A stretch of DNA of 42,291 bases from the NCBI RefSeq assembly GCF_003363015.1, contig NZ_QRAP01000016.1, positions 1 to 42,291 of the forward strand, written 5' to 3'. Below the pieces are notes generated by a model. The model saw nothing but the letters and a program-made list of their open reading frames with translations. It was not told the origin of the DNA and did no database searches. Positions 27,245 to 37,342 of the stretch are shown in pieces. Origin of the DNA: Enterobacillus tribolii (GTDB lineage: Bacteria > Pseudomonadota > Gammaproteobacteria > Enterobacterales > Enterobacteriaceae). A program made the translations under genes and the position numbers. Positions within the stretch are counted from its first letter, which is position 1; each line of letters starts with the position of its first letter.

Positions 27245-28063
27245 GTGTTAGATAACCTTGTTTCATTTCTGCTGGCACAGAGAGTCAGAGCCATTGCTTT
27301 GGTTATTGTACTGCTGAGCATTAGCTTAATTATTTATTGCGCCAATACTCTAATTATAGATATAAGCCAAAATAATATTGAAAATGATATTAATAATATA
27401 TATCCGCAGCAGAAATTGATTCTGCCATTGAGCAGAGTGACTAACGCCCCCGCACAGCGAAAGGAAACCCATGTAGTGACCAAGAGTGCTCAAGTCATCA
27501 ATATACAAGTGACCGGAATCATCTACAGTAACGAGGTGAAAGGTTCCAGGGCTATCTTGAAAAACGAGCGCAGCCAGCGCAGTTATGCGACAGAAGAACC
27601 AATTGAGGGGTACGAGAATGTCTTCCTGCAAAAAATCGATCCTGATAAGGTTACGGTTAATAATAATGGTCAGCTACAGATACTTGCATTGACGGAGAAA
27701 AAGAGCAGTACGTCTTCATCCGATGAAAGCCTAATTCAACCCAATAGCGAGAATCAATCCATTAGTTTAGAAAATTATATTTTCCCTGCCATTGTGTATT
27801 CGGAGAGTCATATCCCGAATGGCATTCGGTTAAATAATAAAGTCTCCCCAGCCGTATTTCGCGCCGCAGGGCTTATACCGGGAGACATCGCAATAAAGAT
27901 TAATAATCATATAATTGAAAATATTGAGCAAGCCAATGAAGCACTTAACGAAATAAAGCAGCTCAGAACAATTGAATTCACACTATTAAGAAATGGGCAA
28001 CCCATTCTGGCAACGGTATCAGCGCAGGACTTTATAAATAACACGGACGCTAAAAAACAATGA
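27245..28063 (+). CDS. gspC: type II secretion inner-membrane protein GspC
   Basis: GspC links the inner-membrane platform to the GspD secretin and takes part in substrate choice. The 272-residue protein has a short cytoplasmic start, a membrane helix at about 17-37, an HR domain at about 84-150 (INIQVTGIIYSNEVKGSRAIL) and a PDZ domain at about 193-262 (FRAAGLIPGDIAIKINN). The start is GTG, with GAGGG 14 bases upstream, which is wide. Codon use is much more AT-rich than in the downstream gsp genes (many AAT, ATA, TTA). It overlaps gspD by four bases. Confidence 0.9.
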   Translation: MLDNLVSFLLAQRVRAIALVIVLLSISLIIYCANTLIIDISQNNIENDINNIYPQQKLILPLSRVTNAPAQRKETHVVTKSAQVINIQVTGIIYSNEVKGSRAILKNERSQRSYATEEPIEGYENVFLQKIDPDKVTVNNNGQLQILALTEKKSSTSSSDESLIQPNSENQSISLENYIFPAIVYSESHIPNGIRLNNKVSPAVFRAAGLIPGDIAIKINNHIIENIEQANEALNEIKQLRTIEFTLLRNGQPILATVSAQDFINNTDAKKQ

Positions 28064-30048
28064 AAAGATTAAGGAGGATTATATGTTACCTGACGCTATT
28101 ATCATTAATATATACCTGCTACGCCAGTGCCGGCCAATATACAGCAAACTTTAAAGATGCGGATATTCGTGAGTTTATCGATACGATAAGCCACAACATC
28201 GGCAAGACCATCCTTATCGACCCTTCCGTTCAGGGAACGATCTCGGTCCGCAGCTACGACACATTTGACGATGCCGGGTACTACCAATTTTTTCTGAGCG
28301 TGCTGGATATATACGGTTTTTCCGTCACTACGCTTGATAACGGTTTGCTTAAAGTGGTGCGTTCAGCCGCATTGAAAAACGCGCCGGGGCTTCTCGGCAA
28401 CGCCGAACGTCCGGGTAAGGGCGACGAAATCGTTACCCGCGTCGTTACGCTTCAGTATGTGCCGGCAAAAGATTTGGCTCCCCTGCTACGTCAAATGACC
28501 GAAGGGAGTTCCGTTGGGAATGTGGTTCATTATGAAGCGGCCAACGCATTAATGCTGACGGGCAAAGCCTCGCTGGTTAACCGCCTGCTGGAGATCGTTC
28601 GCAAAGTCGACGTCATGGGCGATCAACAGCGCCAGCTTATCCCGCTGCATTATGCATCAGCGACCGAGCTGGCCGAAGTCCTCTCAAACCTCATCCGCGA
28701 AGAAACACGCGACAAAACCACCCAGTGGTTAATGCCTAAAGTCGTCGCCGATAAACGCACCAATACGCTGATCATCAGCGGCCCGCAACACGTTCGCCAA
28801 CGCCTCGCCAACCTGGTGGCAAGTCTCGATAAAGAGCAGGAGAATCAAGGTAATACCAGCGTATTTTATCTCAAGTATGCGAAGGCGAACAAACTCGTCG
28901 AAGTGCTGACCGGCGTATCTGAGAAACTCGCGGGCGATAAAGAAGGCAATGTACAGGCGCTGCCAACCGCCAGCTCCAATATTTCCATCACTGCCGACGA
29001 GCAAACCAACTCCCTGGTCATTACCGCCGAACCCAATGAAATCCAGCAACTGGGCAAAATTATCGCCAAGCTGGACATCCGCCGTGCTCAGGTTCTGGTG
29101 GAGGCTATCATCGTTGAAGTTCAGGATGGTCGCGGAATGAACCTGGGCGTGCAATGGATTAACAGGAACGTTGGCATGCAGCAATTCACTGGCACAAATC
29201 TCCCGGTATTTAACGCAGCAGCAGGTAAAAAGCAGTACGACCAATCTGGTTCGCTCAGTACAGACAACCCGGTTTACAACGCACTCAGCAATTTTAACGG
29301 ACTGGCGGCCGGGTTCTTCGACGGCGATTGGGGAGTGCTGTTGAGCGCGCTTTCCTCCAACAGTAAAAACGATATTCTTTCCACCCCCAGCATCGTTACG
29401 CTGGACAATAAAGAAGCCTCATTCAACGTAGGGCAGGATGTTCCGGTTTTATCCGGCTCACAGACGACCTCCGGCGACAACGTGTTTAACACCGTTGAGC
29501 GCAAAACCATCGGCACCAAGCTGAAGGTCACTCCGCAAATTAATGAAGGCGATGCGGTACTGATGGAGATCGAGCAGGAAGTCTCCAGCGTTGACACATC
29601 CAGCGGTACATCATCTTCACTCGGCCCTACCTTCAATACCCGAACGATCCAAAACGCCGTGCTGGTTAAGAGCGGGGAAACCGTGGTGCTGGGCGGCCTG
29701 ATTGACGACTCGACGAAGGAGCAAGTCTCCAAGGTGCCTCTGCTGGGAGACATCCCGTTAATCGGCCAGCTATTTCGCTATACCGCCACCGATAAGGCCA
29801 AGCGCAACCTGATGGTTTTCATTCGGCCAACCATTGTCCGCGATGATGATGTTTATCGCTCTATTTCAGGGGAGAAATACTCGCGCTACAGAGCGTTGCA
29901 AAAAGAGCGGCTGGACAAGAAAAGCCCGGGGATTATCAGCGTCGGCGAAGAACCCGTGCTGGATGAGCTTAACTTCCCCCCCGCTGAAAAAGCCACGCAA
30001 CCGGAAACATCCCCCTCTTCCGCGCCGCGTAATCCGTTTCATGGCTGA
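28060..30048 (+). CDS. gspD: type II secretion outer-membrane secretin GspD
   Basis: GspD forms the outer-membrane channel of the T2SS. The 662 residues start with a Sec signal peptide (about 1-24, ending CYASA), then the N0 domain (about 25-105; [19 protein letters not shown]) and N1-N3 domains with repeated secretin-N motifs. The C-terminal beta-barrel region includes [20 protein letters not shown] and [11 protein letters not shown] (to about 575). The end is Pro/Ser rich. It overlaps gspC as ATGA. No pilotin gene is seen nearby. Confidence 0.97.
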   Translation: MKRLRRIICYLTLLSLIYTCYASAGQYTANFKDADIREFIDTISHNIGKTILIDPSVQGTISVRSYDTFDDAGYYQFFLSVLDIYGFSVTTLDNGLLKVVRSAALKNAPGLLGNAERPGKGDEIVTRVVTLQYVPAKDLAPLLRQMTEGSSVGNVVHYEAANALMLTGKASLVNRLLEIVRKVDVMGDQQRQLIPLHYASATELAEVLSNLIREETRDKTTQWLMPKVVADKRTNTLIISGPQHVRQRLANLVASLDKEQENQGNTSVFYLKYAKANKLVEVLTGVSEKLAGDKEGNVQALPTASSNISITADEQTNSLVITAEPNEIQQLGKIIAKLDIRRAQVLVEAIIVEVQDGRGMNLGVQWINRNVGMQQFTGTNLPVFNAAAGKKQYDQSGSLSTDNPVYNALSNFNGLAAGFFDGDWGVLLSALSSNSKNDILSTPSIVTLDNKEASFNVGQDVPVLSGSQTTSGDNVFNTVERKTIGTKLKVTPQINEGDAVLMEIEQEVSSVDTSSGTSSSLGPTFNTRTIQNAVLVKSGETVVLGGLIDDSTKEQVSKVPLLGDIPLIGQLFRYTATDKAKRNLMVFIRPTIVRDDDVYRSISGEKYSRYRALQKERLDKKSPGIISVGEEPVLDELNFPPAEKATQPETSPSSAPRNPFHG

Positions 30049-30052
30049 AAGA

Positions 30053-31570
30053 ATGAGTGAAATGGAAATCACAGATGCAATAAAGCCGCTACCCCGCCCG
30101 CTCATCACCTGGGCACAAGCGCAGAAGCTTGGCTTTTTTATCACCGATGACGGCATCATCTACCGGGATGACGCCTCGCTGGAGGCAATGCTGGAAGCGC
30201 TGCGCCTTTCACCGGACGCGGTTCTTCTTTCCCGTCTGAACGCTTCACAGTTTGAAGAGTATCTCGAAAAAGCGTTTCAACGATCGGGCGAGGAGTCACA
30301 GCAAATCGCTCAGGACATGGATCAGGATGTCGACTTAATGTCGCTCACCGAAGAGATCCCGGATAACGAAGATCTGCTTTCGGATGACAACAGCGCCCCG
30401 GTTATCCGGCTCATCAACGCCATACTCAGCGAGGCGGTAAAAGAAAACGCCTCCGATATCCATATCGAAACATTTGAACGCTCCCTGAGCATCCGCTTTC
30501 GCACTGACGGTGTATTGCGCCCGGTATTGCAGCCGGGGCGGAAACTGGCGCCGCTCCTGTTGTCGCGTATCAAAGTCATGGCCAGGCTGGACATCGCGGA
30601 AAAACGGTTGCCGCAGGACGGTCGCATTACGCTCCGGCTGGGGAGACGTAATATCGACGTCCGGGTCTCAACGTTACCCTCGCAGCACGGGGAACGCGCG
30701 GTCCTGCGCCTATTAGATAAAAACAACCTGACGTTAACACTGGATAAGCTTGGTATGTCCGCTCAGGATTTCCGCCGTCTTGATCAGGTCATCCGCCAGC
30801 CACACGGGATCATTCTCGTTACCGGCCCCACCGGTTCGGGAAAGAGCACCACGCTTTATGCAATCCTGTCGGCGCTTAACAGCCCTGAGCGCAACATACT
30901 TACCGTTGAAGATCCCGTAGAGTATGAACTGGAAGGGATAGGCCAGACGCAGGTTAACACGCGGGTAGATATGTCTTTCGCCCGTGGGCTGCGCGCGATT
31001 CTGCGCCAGGACCCTGACGTAGTGATGGTGGGTGAAATCCGCGATAACGAAACCGCACAGATCGCCGTTCAGGCATCCCTGACCGGCCACCTGGTTTTAT
31101 CAACGTTACATACCAACAGCGCCGCCGGGGCAATTACGCGTTTGCGCGACATGGCGGTCGAGCCGTTCCTGCTCTCTTCATCGCTGATCGGCGTGCTGAC
31201 GCAGCGCCTTGTTCGCCGCCTGTGTCCGTCATGCCGTAAGCCGTCACCGCTTTTACCCCAGCATGCTGCGTTGTTTGCCGGCTTCCAACCTAAACCCGAC
31301 CACATATGGACGGCAACGGGATGTGCGGACTGTCGTCACTCCGGTTATCAGGGGCGGCTCGCGATATATGAGTTGATGATCGTGGATCACGGCATGCGCA
31401 CCGCCATCCATGACAATGCCAGTGAACAAGATATCGCCCTCGCCTTCCGCCAGCAGAGCCGGACGCTGTTGGAAAACGGCTTGCTACAAGTCCTGGCCGG
31501 GGAAACCTCTCTGGAGGAAGTCATCCGGGTAACCGCACAGCACGGCGGTACACAGGAAGGTGAACAATGA
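30053..31570 (+). CDS. gspE: type II secretion ATPase GspE
   Basis: GspE is the cytoplasmic hexameric ATPase that drives pseudopilus growth. From ATG 30053 it has 505 residues. Walker [10 protein letters not shown] is at 258-266, the Asp box [12 protein letters not shown] at 284-295, Walker [13 protein letters not shown] at 320-331 and the His box [11 protein letters not shown] at 345-355. Cys391, Cys394, Cys424 and Cys427 form the zinc subdomain typical of GspE. The open frame is longer, but that part overlaps gspD; ATG codons at 30041 and 30062 are other possible starts. It overlaps gspF by four bases. Confidence 0.97.
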   Translation: MSEMEITDAIKPLPRPLITWAQAQKLGFFITDDGIIYRDDASLEAMLEALRLSPDAVLLSRLNASQFEEYLEKAFQRSGEESQQIAQDMDQDVDLMSLTEEIPDNEDLLSDDNSAPVIRLINAILSEAVKENASDIHIETFERSLSIRFRTDGVLRPVLQPGRKLAPLLLSRIKVMARLDIAEKRLPQDGRITLRLGRRNIDVRVSTLPSQHGERAVLRLLDKNNLTLTLDKLGMSAQDFRRLDQVIRQPHGIILVTGPTGSGKSTTLYAILSALNSPERNILTVEDPVEYELEGIGQTQVNTRVDMSFARGLRAILRQDPDVVMVGEIRDNETAQIAVQASLTGHLVLSTLHTNSAAGAITRLRDMAVEPFLLSSSLIGVLTQRLVRRLCPSCRKPSPLLPQHAALFAGFQPKPDHIWTATGCADCRHSGYQGRLAIYELMIVDHGMRTAIHDNASEQDIALAFRQQSRTLLENGLLQVLAGETSLEEVIRVTAQHGGTQEGEQ

Positions 31571-32775
31571 TGTTCTCATGGCAGGCTCTGGACGCACAGG
31601 GGCAACGCCGGCGCGGCACCCTGGAGGCCGACACGCCACGTCAGGCACGCCAGCTATTGAGAGAGCAGGGGCTGACGCCCCAATCGCTGGCACCGAAAAG
31701 AAATGCCGCCGCACTGCCGTTCTCCTCAACCTCACGCATAAAAATCAGCAGTGCGGACCTCGCTTTGGTGACGCGTCAGCTCGCCACCCTCACCGCAGCG
31801 GCCTTACCTCTGGAGGAGGTATTGGCGGTTATCGCCCGCCAGTGCCAAAACCGTAAACTCACCCGCATTCTGCAACAAATACGCGAAAAAGTTCTGGCCG
31901 GTCATTCGCTGGCGGATGCGCTTCTGAGCTGGCCGCGCATTTTTGATCCCATTTATCGCACGCTGGTGAAAGCCGGAGAAAAAAGCGGACGGCTGGGGTT
32001 TGTTCTGGAAAAACTCGCCGATTACAACGAGATCCGCCAGCAAATGCGCGCGAAGTTCACGCAGGCGCTGATTTACCCGGTAATGCTGAGCACCATCGCT
32101 GTTGCCGTCGTGATTATTTTACTGACGACCGTGGTTCCTAAAGTCACAGAACAGTTCATTCATATGAAACAACAACTGCCTGTAACGACCCGGACCTTAT
32201 TGGCGATCAGCAACGGGCTGCAAACCTGGGGGCCATGGCTGCTTATGGCATTAATCATGGCGTTCATCACCCTGACCCTCTGGTTGCGCCGCCCCGGCAA
32301 CCGCCATCGCTTTCACCGTTTTTTATTAACGCTGCGCCTGTGCCGCGGCCTGATAAGCGCGATTAACGGCGCGCGCTATCTCCGCACCCTGAGCATCCTG
32401 CAATCCAGCGGCGTTCCTCTGTTGGACGCTATGAATATCGCGACGGAAGGGATCATCAATCTGGAGGTCCACCATCGCCTGCTCACCGCCGCCGAGCACG
32501 TACGCCAGGGTAACAGTTTTCATCTAGCCCTGGAAAACAGCGGGCTATTCCCACCCATGATGCTTTACATGATCGCAACCGGCGAAAAAAGCGGTCAGCT
32601 CGGTGAGTTGATGGCTCGTGCAGCGGATAACCAGGACACCCTGCTGCAAAACCGTCTTTCTCTGGCGCTGGCGCTCTTCGAGCCTGCGCTGATTATCACA
32701 ATGGCTGCGGTGGTGCTGTTCATTGTCGCCTCCGTATTACAGCCAATTCTTCAGTTAAATACGCTTGTCAGTTAA
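31567..32775 (+). CDS. gspF: type II secretion inner-membrane platform protein GspF
   Basis: GspF is the polytopic platform protein that couples GspE to pseudopilin assembly. The 402 residues contain two cytoplasmic T2SSF domains (about 70-170 and 272-370; [20 protein letters not shown] and [20 protein letters not shown] are the repeated signature) and three membrane helices at about 174-193, 221-240 and 370-392. The start ATG overlaps gspE as ATGATG; either Met may be used. Confidence 0.97.
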   Translation: MMFSWQALDAQGQRRRGTLEADTPRQARQLLREQGLTPQSLAPKRNAAALPFSSTSRIKISSADLALVTRQLATLTAAALPLEEVLAVIARQCQNRKLTRILQQIREKVLAGHSLADALLSWPRIFDPIYRTLVKAGEKSGRLGFVLEKLADYNEIRQQMRAKFTQALIYPVMLSTIAVAVVIILLTTVVPKVTEQFIHMKQQLPVTTRTLLAISNGLQTWGPWLLMALIMAFITLTLWLRRPGNRHRFHRFLLTLRLCRGLISAINGARYLRTLSILQSSGVPLLDAMNIATEGIINLEVHHRLLTAAEHVRQGNSFHLALENSGLFPPMMLYMIATGEKSGQLGELMARAADNQDTLLQNRLSLALALFEPALIITMAAVVLFIVASVLQPILQLNTLVS

Positions 32776-32785
32776 GGAAATACAT

Positions 32786-33223
32786 ATGGAATTACACAGG
32801 GAAAAGCAGCAGGGTTTTACATTGCTCGAACTGATGGTTGTCATCGTCATTCTTGGCATACTCGCCAGCCTGGTCGTTCCCAACCTGATGGGAAATAAAG
32901 AGCGCGCAGACAGGCAAAAAGCCGTCAGCGATATCGTAGCGCTGGAGAACGCACTGGATATGTACAAACTCGACAATCATCGTTATCCCACCACCGAGCA
33001 GGGGCTGGAGGCGCTGGTGACAAAGCCGGTCAGTAATCCGGTTCCCGCCAATTACAATGCTGAAGGCTATATCAAACGCTTACCCACCGACCCCTGGGGC
33101 AATGAGTATGTGCTGGTCAACCCGGGAGAACATGGCTCCTACGATCTGATTGCCTCCGGCCCGGACGGCGAGACCGGCACCGCCGATGACGTCAATAACT
33201 GGGAACTGGACAAGAAGAAGTGA
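32786..33223 (+). CDS. gspG: major pseudopilin GspG
   Basis: GspG polymerises into the periplasmic pseudopilus that pushes substrates through GspD. The 145-residue precursor has the leader MELHREKQQG, cut by GspO before FTLLELMVVIVILGILASLV; Glu+5 is present. The C-terminal part has the conserved PTTEQGLEALV, DPWGNEYVLVNPGEHG and calcium-site region DLIASGPDGETGTADD. The start is ATG 32786 with AAGGAAA upstream, not the earlier in-frame codons that overlap gspF. The gap to gspF is ten bases. Confidence 0.97.
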   Translation: MELHREKQQGFTLLELMVVIVILGILASLVVPNLMGNKERADRQKAVSDIVALENALDMYKLDNHRYPTTEQGLEALVTKPVSNPVPANYNAEGYIKRLPTDPWGNEYVLVNPGEHGSYDLIASGPDGETGTADDVNNWELDKKK

Positions 33224-33227
33224 AGCC

Positions 33228-33734
33228 ATGAAGAAAACGAGCGGATTTACCTTACTGGAAATTATGCTGGTTTTGGTTGTATTGGCCGCCAGCACCTCGT
33301 TGATCATCTCGGCGGGGGGAAATCGGCAAGGAGCGCTCAGCAAGGCTTCCCTGCAAACGGAACGCCTTGACGAGCTGATGCAGTACGCATCGGACTGGTC
33401 CGTCATGCGGGGGCAACCGCTGGGCCTGAGTATTACGCAGCACAGTTGGCAGTTACTGGAATCCGTACAGTCACGCTGGCGCCCTTTTTCGGAGAAGAGC
33501 CGTCTGCCATCAAACGGTAATTGGGACAGTAACTGGAATATCATGCTACTGCCGCAAGTGATGATGGATAAAGACGACCCGCACCCTCATCCCCAGATAC
33601 TCATTTTGCCGAACGGTGAGATCACACCTTTCTCATTGTATATCACGGACAAGGAGTCACAACGGGAGCTGGCTTCTCTGTCCAGCAATGGGTTCTTACC
33701 GCTGGCTCACGATAACGGAGTCAGCCTGAAGTGA
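33228..33734 (+). CDS. gspH: minor pseudopilin GspH
   Basis: A 168-residue minor pseudopilin with leader MKKTSG and processed start FTLLEIMLVLVVLAAS, Glu+5 present. GspH lies at or near the pseudopilus tip. The globular part is otherwise weakly conserved; identification rests on the leader, length and position between gspG (4-base gap) and gspI (4-base overlap). The start is ATG 33228; the longer frame overlaps gspG. Confidence 0.93.
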   Translation: MKKTSGFTLLEIMLVLVVLAASTSLIISAGGNRQGALSKASLQTERLDELMQYASDWSVMRGQPLGLSITQHSWQLLESVQSRWRPFSEKSRLPSNGNWDSNWNIMLLPQVMMDKDDPHPHPQILILPNGEITPFSLYITDKESQRELASLSSNGFLPLAHDNGVSLK

Positions 33735-34108
33735 AATCGCGTCAGGAGGGTATGACATTACTTGAGGTTTTGCTGGCGTTGGTTATTTTTGCCGTAGCCT
33801 CGCTGGCATTAATGAACAGCTTCAACGGCATGTTGAATGGTCAGGAAAATCTTCGCCAGCGAACGCTGGCTTTATGGGTCGCCGATAATGCATTAACGGA
33901 ATCCTGTCTTTACGGGAAAAGACTTCCGGCACAAGGCGTCACCGCCCTGGCCGGCGATGAGTGGCCCTGGGTGAGCGACATCATCAAAGATGAAGACGGT
34001 ATGTTCTCCCTGCAACGCATCCGCGTCAGCACCGGAAACGGCCAGATGGTGGAGCTCCATGGTTTAGCGCCTTTTGTACAGGACAAGGGTCATGCCGCGA
34101 CACCCTGA
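33731..34108 (+). CDS. gspI: minor pseudopilin GspI
   Basis: The 125-residue protein has leader MKSRQEG and processed start MTLLEVLLALVIFAVASLAL. Methionine at +1 and Glu+5 are typical of GspI. It forms the tip complex with GspJ and GspK. It begins at GTG 33731, which overlaps the gspH TGA as GTGA. The conserved LALWVADNALTE follows the hydrophobic helix. Confidence 0.94.
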   Translation: MKSRQEGMTLLEVLLALVIFAVASLALMNSFNGMLNGQENLRQRTLALWVADNALTESCLYGKRLPAQGVTALAGDEWPWVSDIIKDEDGMFSLQRIRVSTGNGQMVELHGLAPFVQDKGHAATP

Positions 34109-34748
34109 AGCACAACATGGCTTTACGCTGCTGGAAGTGCTGCTCGCCATCACGGTTTTCGCCATGTTAAGCCTGATGAGCTGGCTGGTACTCTCCGGCG
34201 TGCTGCGGGCGAATGAGAAAAGTCAGCAGATTACCCATAGTTTCAATCAATTACAGCGCGCCATACTCCTATTAACCAATGATGTAGACGGCTTTGTCCC
34301 ACGGCAATCCCGGTCACAAAACGCCATTTTATCCCTCGACGCCAATTCGCTCATGTTTACCTCACGCAACTGGAGCGACAGGTTGCCTACCTGCTGTGCG
34401 CCAGGCATTCAGACCCTCCGCTGGTATCTCAAAGACGGCGCCCTGTTTCGTGCAATCCATTATTACCCGGATAATACGAAAGAAAGCGCGTCCGCTTTAA
34501 TCCTTGAAGACATCGACTCGATAACCTTCCGTTATTTCCTGAACGAATGGCGCAACATAAATAAGCAGGGCAAAACGGCCTTCACACATTCATCGCCACT
34601 GCCGACCGGACTGGAAGTGACGCTAACCCTCAAAAATAAACAGACAATCACCCGCCGCTTTCCACTTCCCGGCCCATGGCCGACGGTTCTGCCGGCCGAT
34701 GACACCGCCGCCGCCACGCTCACGAATCCGGAGGTAAAGCCGCAATGA
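34092..34748 (+). CDS. gspJ: minor pseudopilin GspJ
   Basis: The 218-residue precursor has leader MPRHPEAQHG and processed start FTLLEVLLAITVFAMLSL. GspJ joins GspI and GspK at the pseudopilus tip. ATG 34092, with AAGGG four bases upstream, is chosen; it lies 17 bases inside gspI. The body carries the family features DVDGFVPR and FRYFLNEWR. The stop overlaps gspK as ATGA. Confidence 0.94.
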   Translation: MPRHPEAQHGFTLLEVLLAITVFAMLSLMSWLVLSGVLRANEKSQQITHSFNQLQRAILLLTNDVDGFVPRQSRSQNAILSLDANSLMFTSRNWSDRLPTCCAPGIQTLRWYLKDGALFRAIHYYPDNTKESASALILEDIDSITFRYFLNEWRNINKQGKTAFTHSSPLPTGLEVTLTLKNKQTITRRFPLPGPWPTVLPADDTAAATLTNPEVKPQ

Positions 34749-35725
34749 AACAGGAAGGCTTTGCATTACTCGTGGTTTTAATGTTTCTCGGCATCATGTC
34801 TGCGCTGGCGGTAAACATGACGACCCGCTTCCAGACAAACCTGAAACGCACGGAATTCCAGGGCGAGGACTTACAGCATCAATGGCTGTTTCGTCTGGCG
34901 GAAGAACGCGCATTGGCGATTTTGCGCCAATCACTGGAAGACAGTCCAAAGCTGACATCCCGGGAACAATTTTGGGCTCAGCCTCAGTCGCTAGAAATTG
35001 ATGAACGCACTCGTCTCACCTGGCAACTGTACAGCGGGCAGGACTGTTATAACCTCAACGCGCTGGCGAATGTGCCTACCGATAGCCAGAAAGAAGAGCC
35101 TTATAGCGTCGCCGTCTTCCGTGCCATTTTGGCACAAGCCGGCGTGGAGGGGCTTAACGCTGATGCACTGATTGATGCGATTGCGGACTATATCGACAAA
35201 GACAACATCCGGCGCCGCGACGGTGCGGAAGATGATGATTACAGCGATAAACCCATGCGGTTTGTTGCCAATCAGCCGCTGTTCACGGTAAGTGAAATCC
35301 GCTCAATTAAAGGCATGAGCGCCACGCTTTATAACAAACTTTTGCCCTGGCTGTGCGTGCAGGAAAATACGGTTCTGCAAATCAACGTGAGCTTTTTAAC
35401 GCCCAACAAAGCCCCCCTCGTAGCCGCACTCTTCCTCAACAAATTGAGTACCGACGATGCCCGCAAAGTATTACTCAATGCGCCGGAATTCGGGTGGAGT
35501 GCTCCGGAACAACTATTAACGGCCACGGATCGGGCCTATCCGCACCTCAAAGACGCCGTTAACGTCGCCAAAGGAGGGCTAACTTCCCAAAGTGATTATT
35601 TTGTGTTGATAAGCCGCATCTCACGGGATGACAAAATATTCACGCGCAGGAGTGACCTCTTTTATCAACGGAAAAGTCGTGAGCTATGGGTGTATTCACA
35701 CCAGCGAGTGTTCAACGATGAGTAA
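34745..35725 (+). CDS. gspK: minor pseudopilin GspK
   Basis: GspK caps the pseudopilus tip. The 326 residues are the usual large size for this pseudopilin. The leader is MKQEG and the processed start FALLVVLMFLGIMSALAV has Val instead of Glu at +5, a hallmark of GspK. The inserted alpha domain with a calcium-site stretch is visible (YIDKDNIRRRDGAEDDDYSD). Four-base overlap with gspJ. Confidence 0.95.
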   Translation: MKQEGFALLVVLMFLGIMSALAVNMTTRFQTNLKRTEFQGEDLQHQWLFRLAEERALAILRQSLEDSPKLTSREQFWAQPQSLEIDERTRLTWQLYSGQDCYNLNALANVPTDSQKEEPYSVAVFRAILAQAGVEGLNADALIDAIADYIDKDNIRRRDGAEDDDYSDKPMRFVANQPLFTVSEIRSIKGMSATLYNKLLPWLCVQENTVLQINVSFLTPNKAPLVAALFLNKLSTDDARKVLLNAPEFGWSAPEQLLTATDRAYPHLKDAVNVAKGGLTSQSDYFVLISRISRDDKIFTRRSDLFYQRKSRELWVYSHQRVFNDE

Positions 35726-35741
35726 GGCAGGAATACATTTT

Positions 35742-36878
35742 ATGCAGCAAACAACGCTGGTTATCCGCCCGGAAACGCCAACCTGTCCCGTAACAGAATG
35801 GTGTCTGTCGGGTCAGTTATATCAATCCTCCGGAGCCGATGCGCTACGGCAGATTGGCTTACTCAGCGGCGCTGATAATGCCTGCCTGCTGCTGCCGGTT
35901 GATGGCCTTATTTACCGCCGGTGCAGCATTCCCCCTCAGAAATTCAATGCATCATCGCAGGCCATCGCCTGGTTGGTGGAAGACAGCGTAATTGGCGACA
36001 GCGAGGATATTCACTGGACGATGACGCAGCGCCATGACGAATATGCAGATGTCGTCGGAGTGGATAAACAGCGTTTACGCACCCTGCTTGAAGACTGCCG
36101 GCATGCTGGCATATCGGTAAAGGCCGTCGTCCCGGATGGTCTTTACCTTCCTGTTATCGAAGCAGGATGGTCTGCACTCCGCCTGAACGAACACTGGCTG
36201 GTCCGCCATTCAGACTATCAATGGAGCATGATAAATGACACCGCATTGCACCCGCTGTTTGAGCATTTCTCCCCACCACAATTAGTCTGCTACAGTCCCC
36301 CATCGTCTGCATTCGCTGCCGAGTATCGCGACTGGCGCTCCCCCCTGGCATTCTATAACGAGCGCTTCTCCGCTCCGCCCCTTAATCTGCTGCATGGCGA
36401 ATTCCGCGTAAAAATACCTGCCTTAGGTATTCCCCCGACCTGGCGGAAAGGGATTATCAGCATTGCCACATTCGCTTTATTTTCATTTTTTCTCACCCAG
36501 ACCATCGTCGTCTGGCAGCAGTACTCGCAAAAACAGCAGTTGACGACCTCATTACGGAATACATGGCAAAGCTACTTTCCCGGCGACAAACGGCAGGGGA
36601 ACTATCGTTTTTTCTTCCGCCAAAAAGTAAAGCAACCAGCCCCCGATGCGCTAATCCGTTTAAAGCAAATAGAAAAGCTTCTTCAGCAAGTTCCCGGCTT
36701 ACAGGTTGCCCGTTTTTCCAGCAATAAAGAGACGGGAGAACTGCATTTAACGCTCCGTGCCGACAGCAAACAGTCCATCGATCAGTTTCTGGAAATCAGC
36801 CGGGATCAGTTGCATCTCTCTCTCGCCCAGCCCGCGCAGGGGGATGTTTACCACTTACAAAGCGAGAAGAACACATGA
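35742..36878 (+). CDS. gspL: type II secretion inner-membrane protein GspL
   Basis: GspL binds GspE through its cytoplasmic actin-like domain and GspM in the membrane and periplasm. From ATG 35742 it has 378 residues: cytoplasmic part about 1-236, membrane helix about 238-256 (IATFALFSFFLTQTIVVWQ) and a ferredoxin-like periplasmic end. AGGA lies nine bases before this ATG. An upstream ATG at 35718 would add eight residues and overlap gspK. The stop overlaps gspM as ATGA. Confidence 0.92.
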   Translation: MQQTTLVIRPETPTCPVTEWCLSGQLYQSSGADALRQIGLLSGADNACLLLPVDGLIYRRCSIPPQKFNASSQAIAWLVEDSVIGDSEDIHWTMTQRHDEYADVVGVDKQRLRTLLEDCRHAGISVKAVVPDGLYLPVIEAGWSALRLNEHWLVRHSDYQWSMINDTALHPLFEHFSPPQLVCYSPPSSAFAAEYRDWRSPLAFYNERFSAPPLNLLHGEFRVKIPALGIPPTWRKGIISIATFALFSFFLTQTIVVWQQYSQKQQLTTSLRNTWQSYFPGDKRQGNYRFFFRQKVKQPAPDALIRLKQIEKLLQQVPGLQVARFSSNKETGELHLTLRADSKQSIDQFLEISRDQLHLSLAQPAQGDVYHLQSEKNT

Positions 36879-37339
36879 AGCAATGGTGGCAAAGCAAAAA
36901 CCAACGGGAACAACGCGGATTGATGTTATTGGCTTGCTTCTCGCTGATCGTCATCGTCTGGTACGGCATATTTACGCCTTTGACCCATCTCACGACTAAC
37001 CTACGTCAGGAAAACAAGAAACTCAGCAAAGAGCGGCAATGGCTGAATGAACAGGCCGCGTTGGCAGGCATTATTGCAGTGAAGCCATCTAATGTAACGC
37101 TGGAAGAAAGCGTCATACAATCCGGCAAAAAAGCCGGGCTGGTATTACAGGTTAAAACATCGGAACAAAAGTCCGCGCTCGTCACCCTTGAAGCGCTCCC
37201 TTTGTCGCAGCTGACTCAGTGGCTTGAAAAGCTTAAAGCCGATGACGGGATCTATCCCGTTGAGCTGCGCTTTGATGCAAGCGGCGCAGGTAAACAGTAT
37301 GTCGATGTCGTGATATTGCGCCTGAAGAAAGCAGAGTGA
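36875..37339 (+). CDS. gspM: type II secretion inner-membrane protein GspM
   Basis: GspM stabilises GspL in the inner-membrane platform. The 154 residues have a short cytoplasmic start, a membrane helix at about 15-34 (RGLMLLACFSLIVIVWYGIF), a coiled-coil-like stretch about 43-65 and a ferredoxin-like periplasmic domain. It follows gspL by a four-base overlap and precedes gspO by three bases; gspN, found here in some other systems, is absent. Confidence 0.93.
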   Translation: MKQWWQSKNQREQRGLMLLACFSLIVIVWYGIFTPLTHLTTNLRQENKKLSKERQWLNEQAALAGIIAVKPSNVTLEESVIQSGKKAGLVLQVKTSEQKSALVTLEALPLSQLTQWLEKLKADDGIYPVELRFDASGAGKQYVDVVILRLKKAE

Positions 37340-37342
37340 ATT

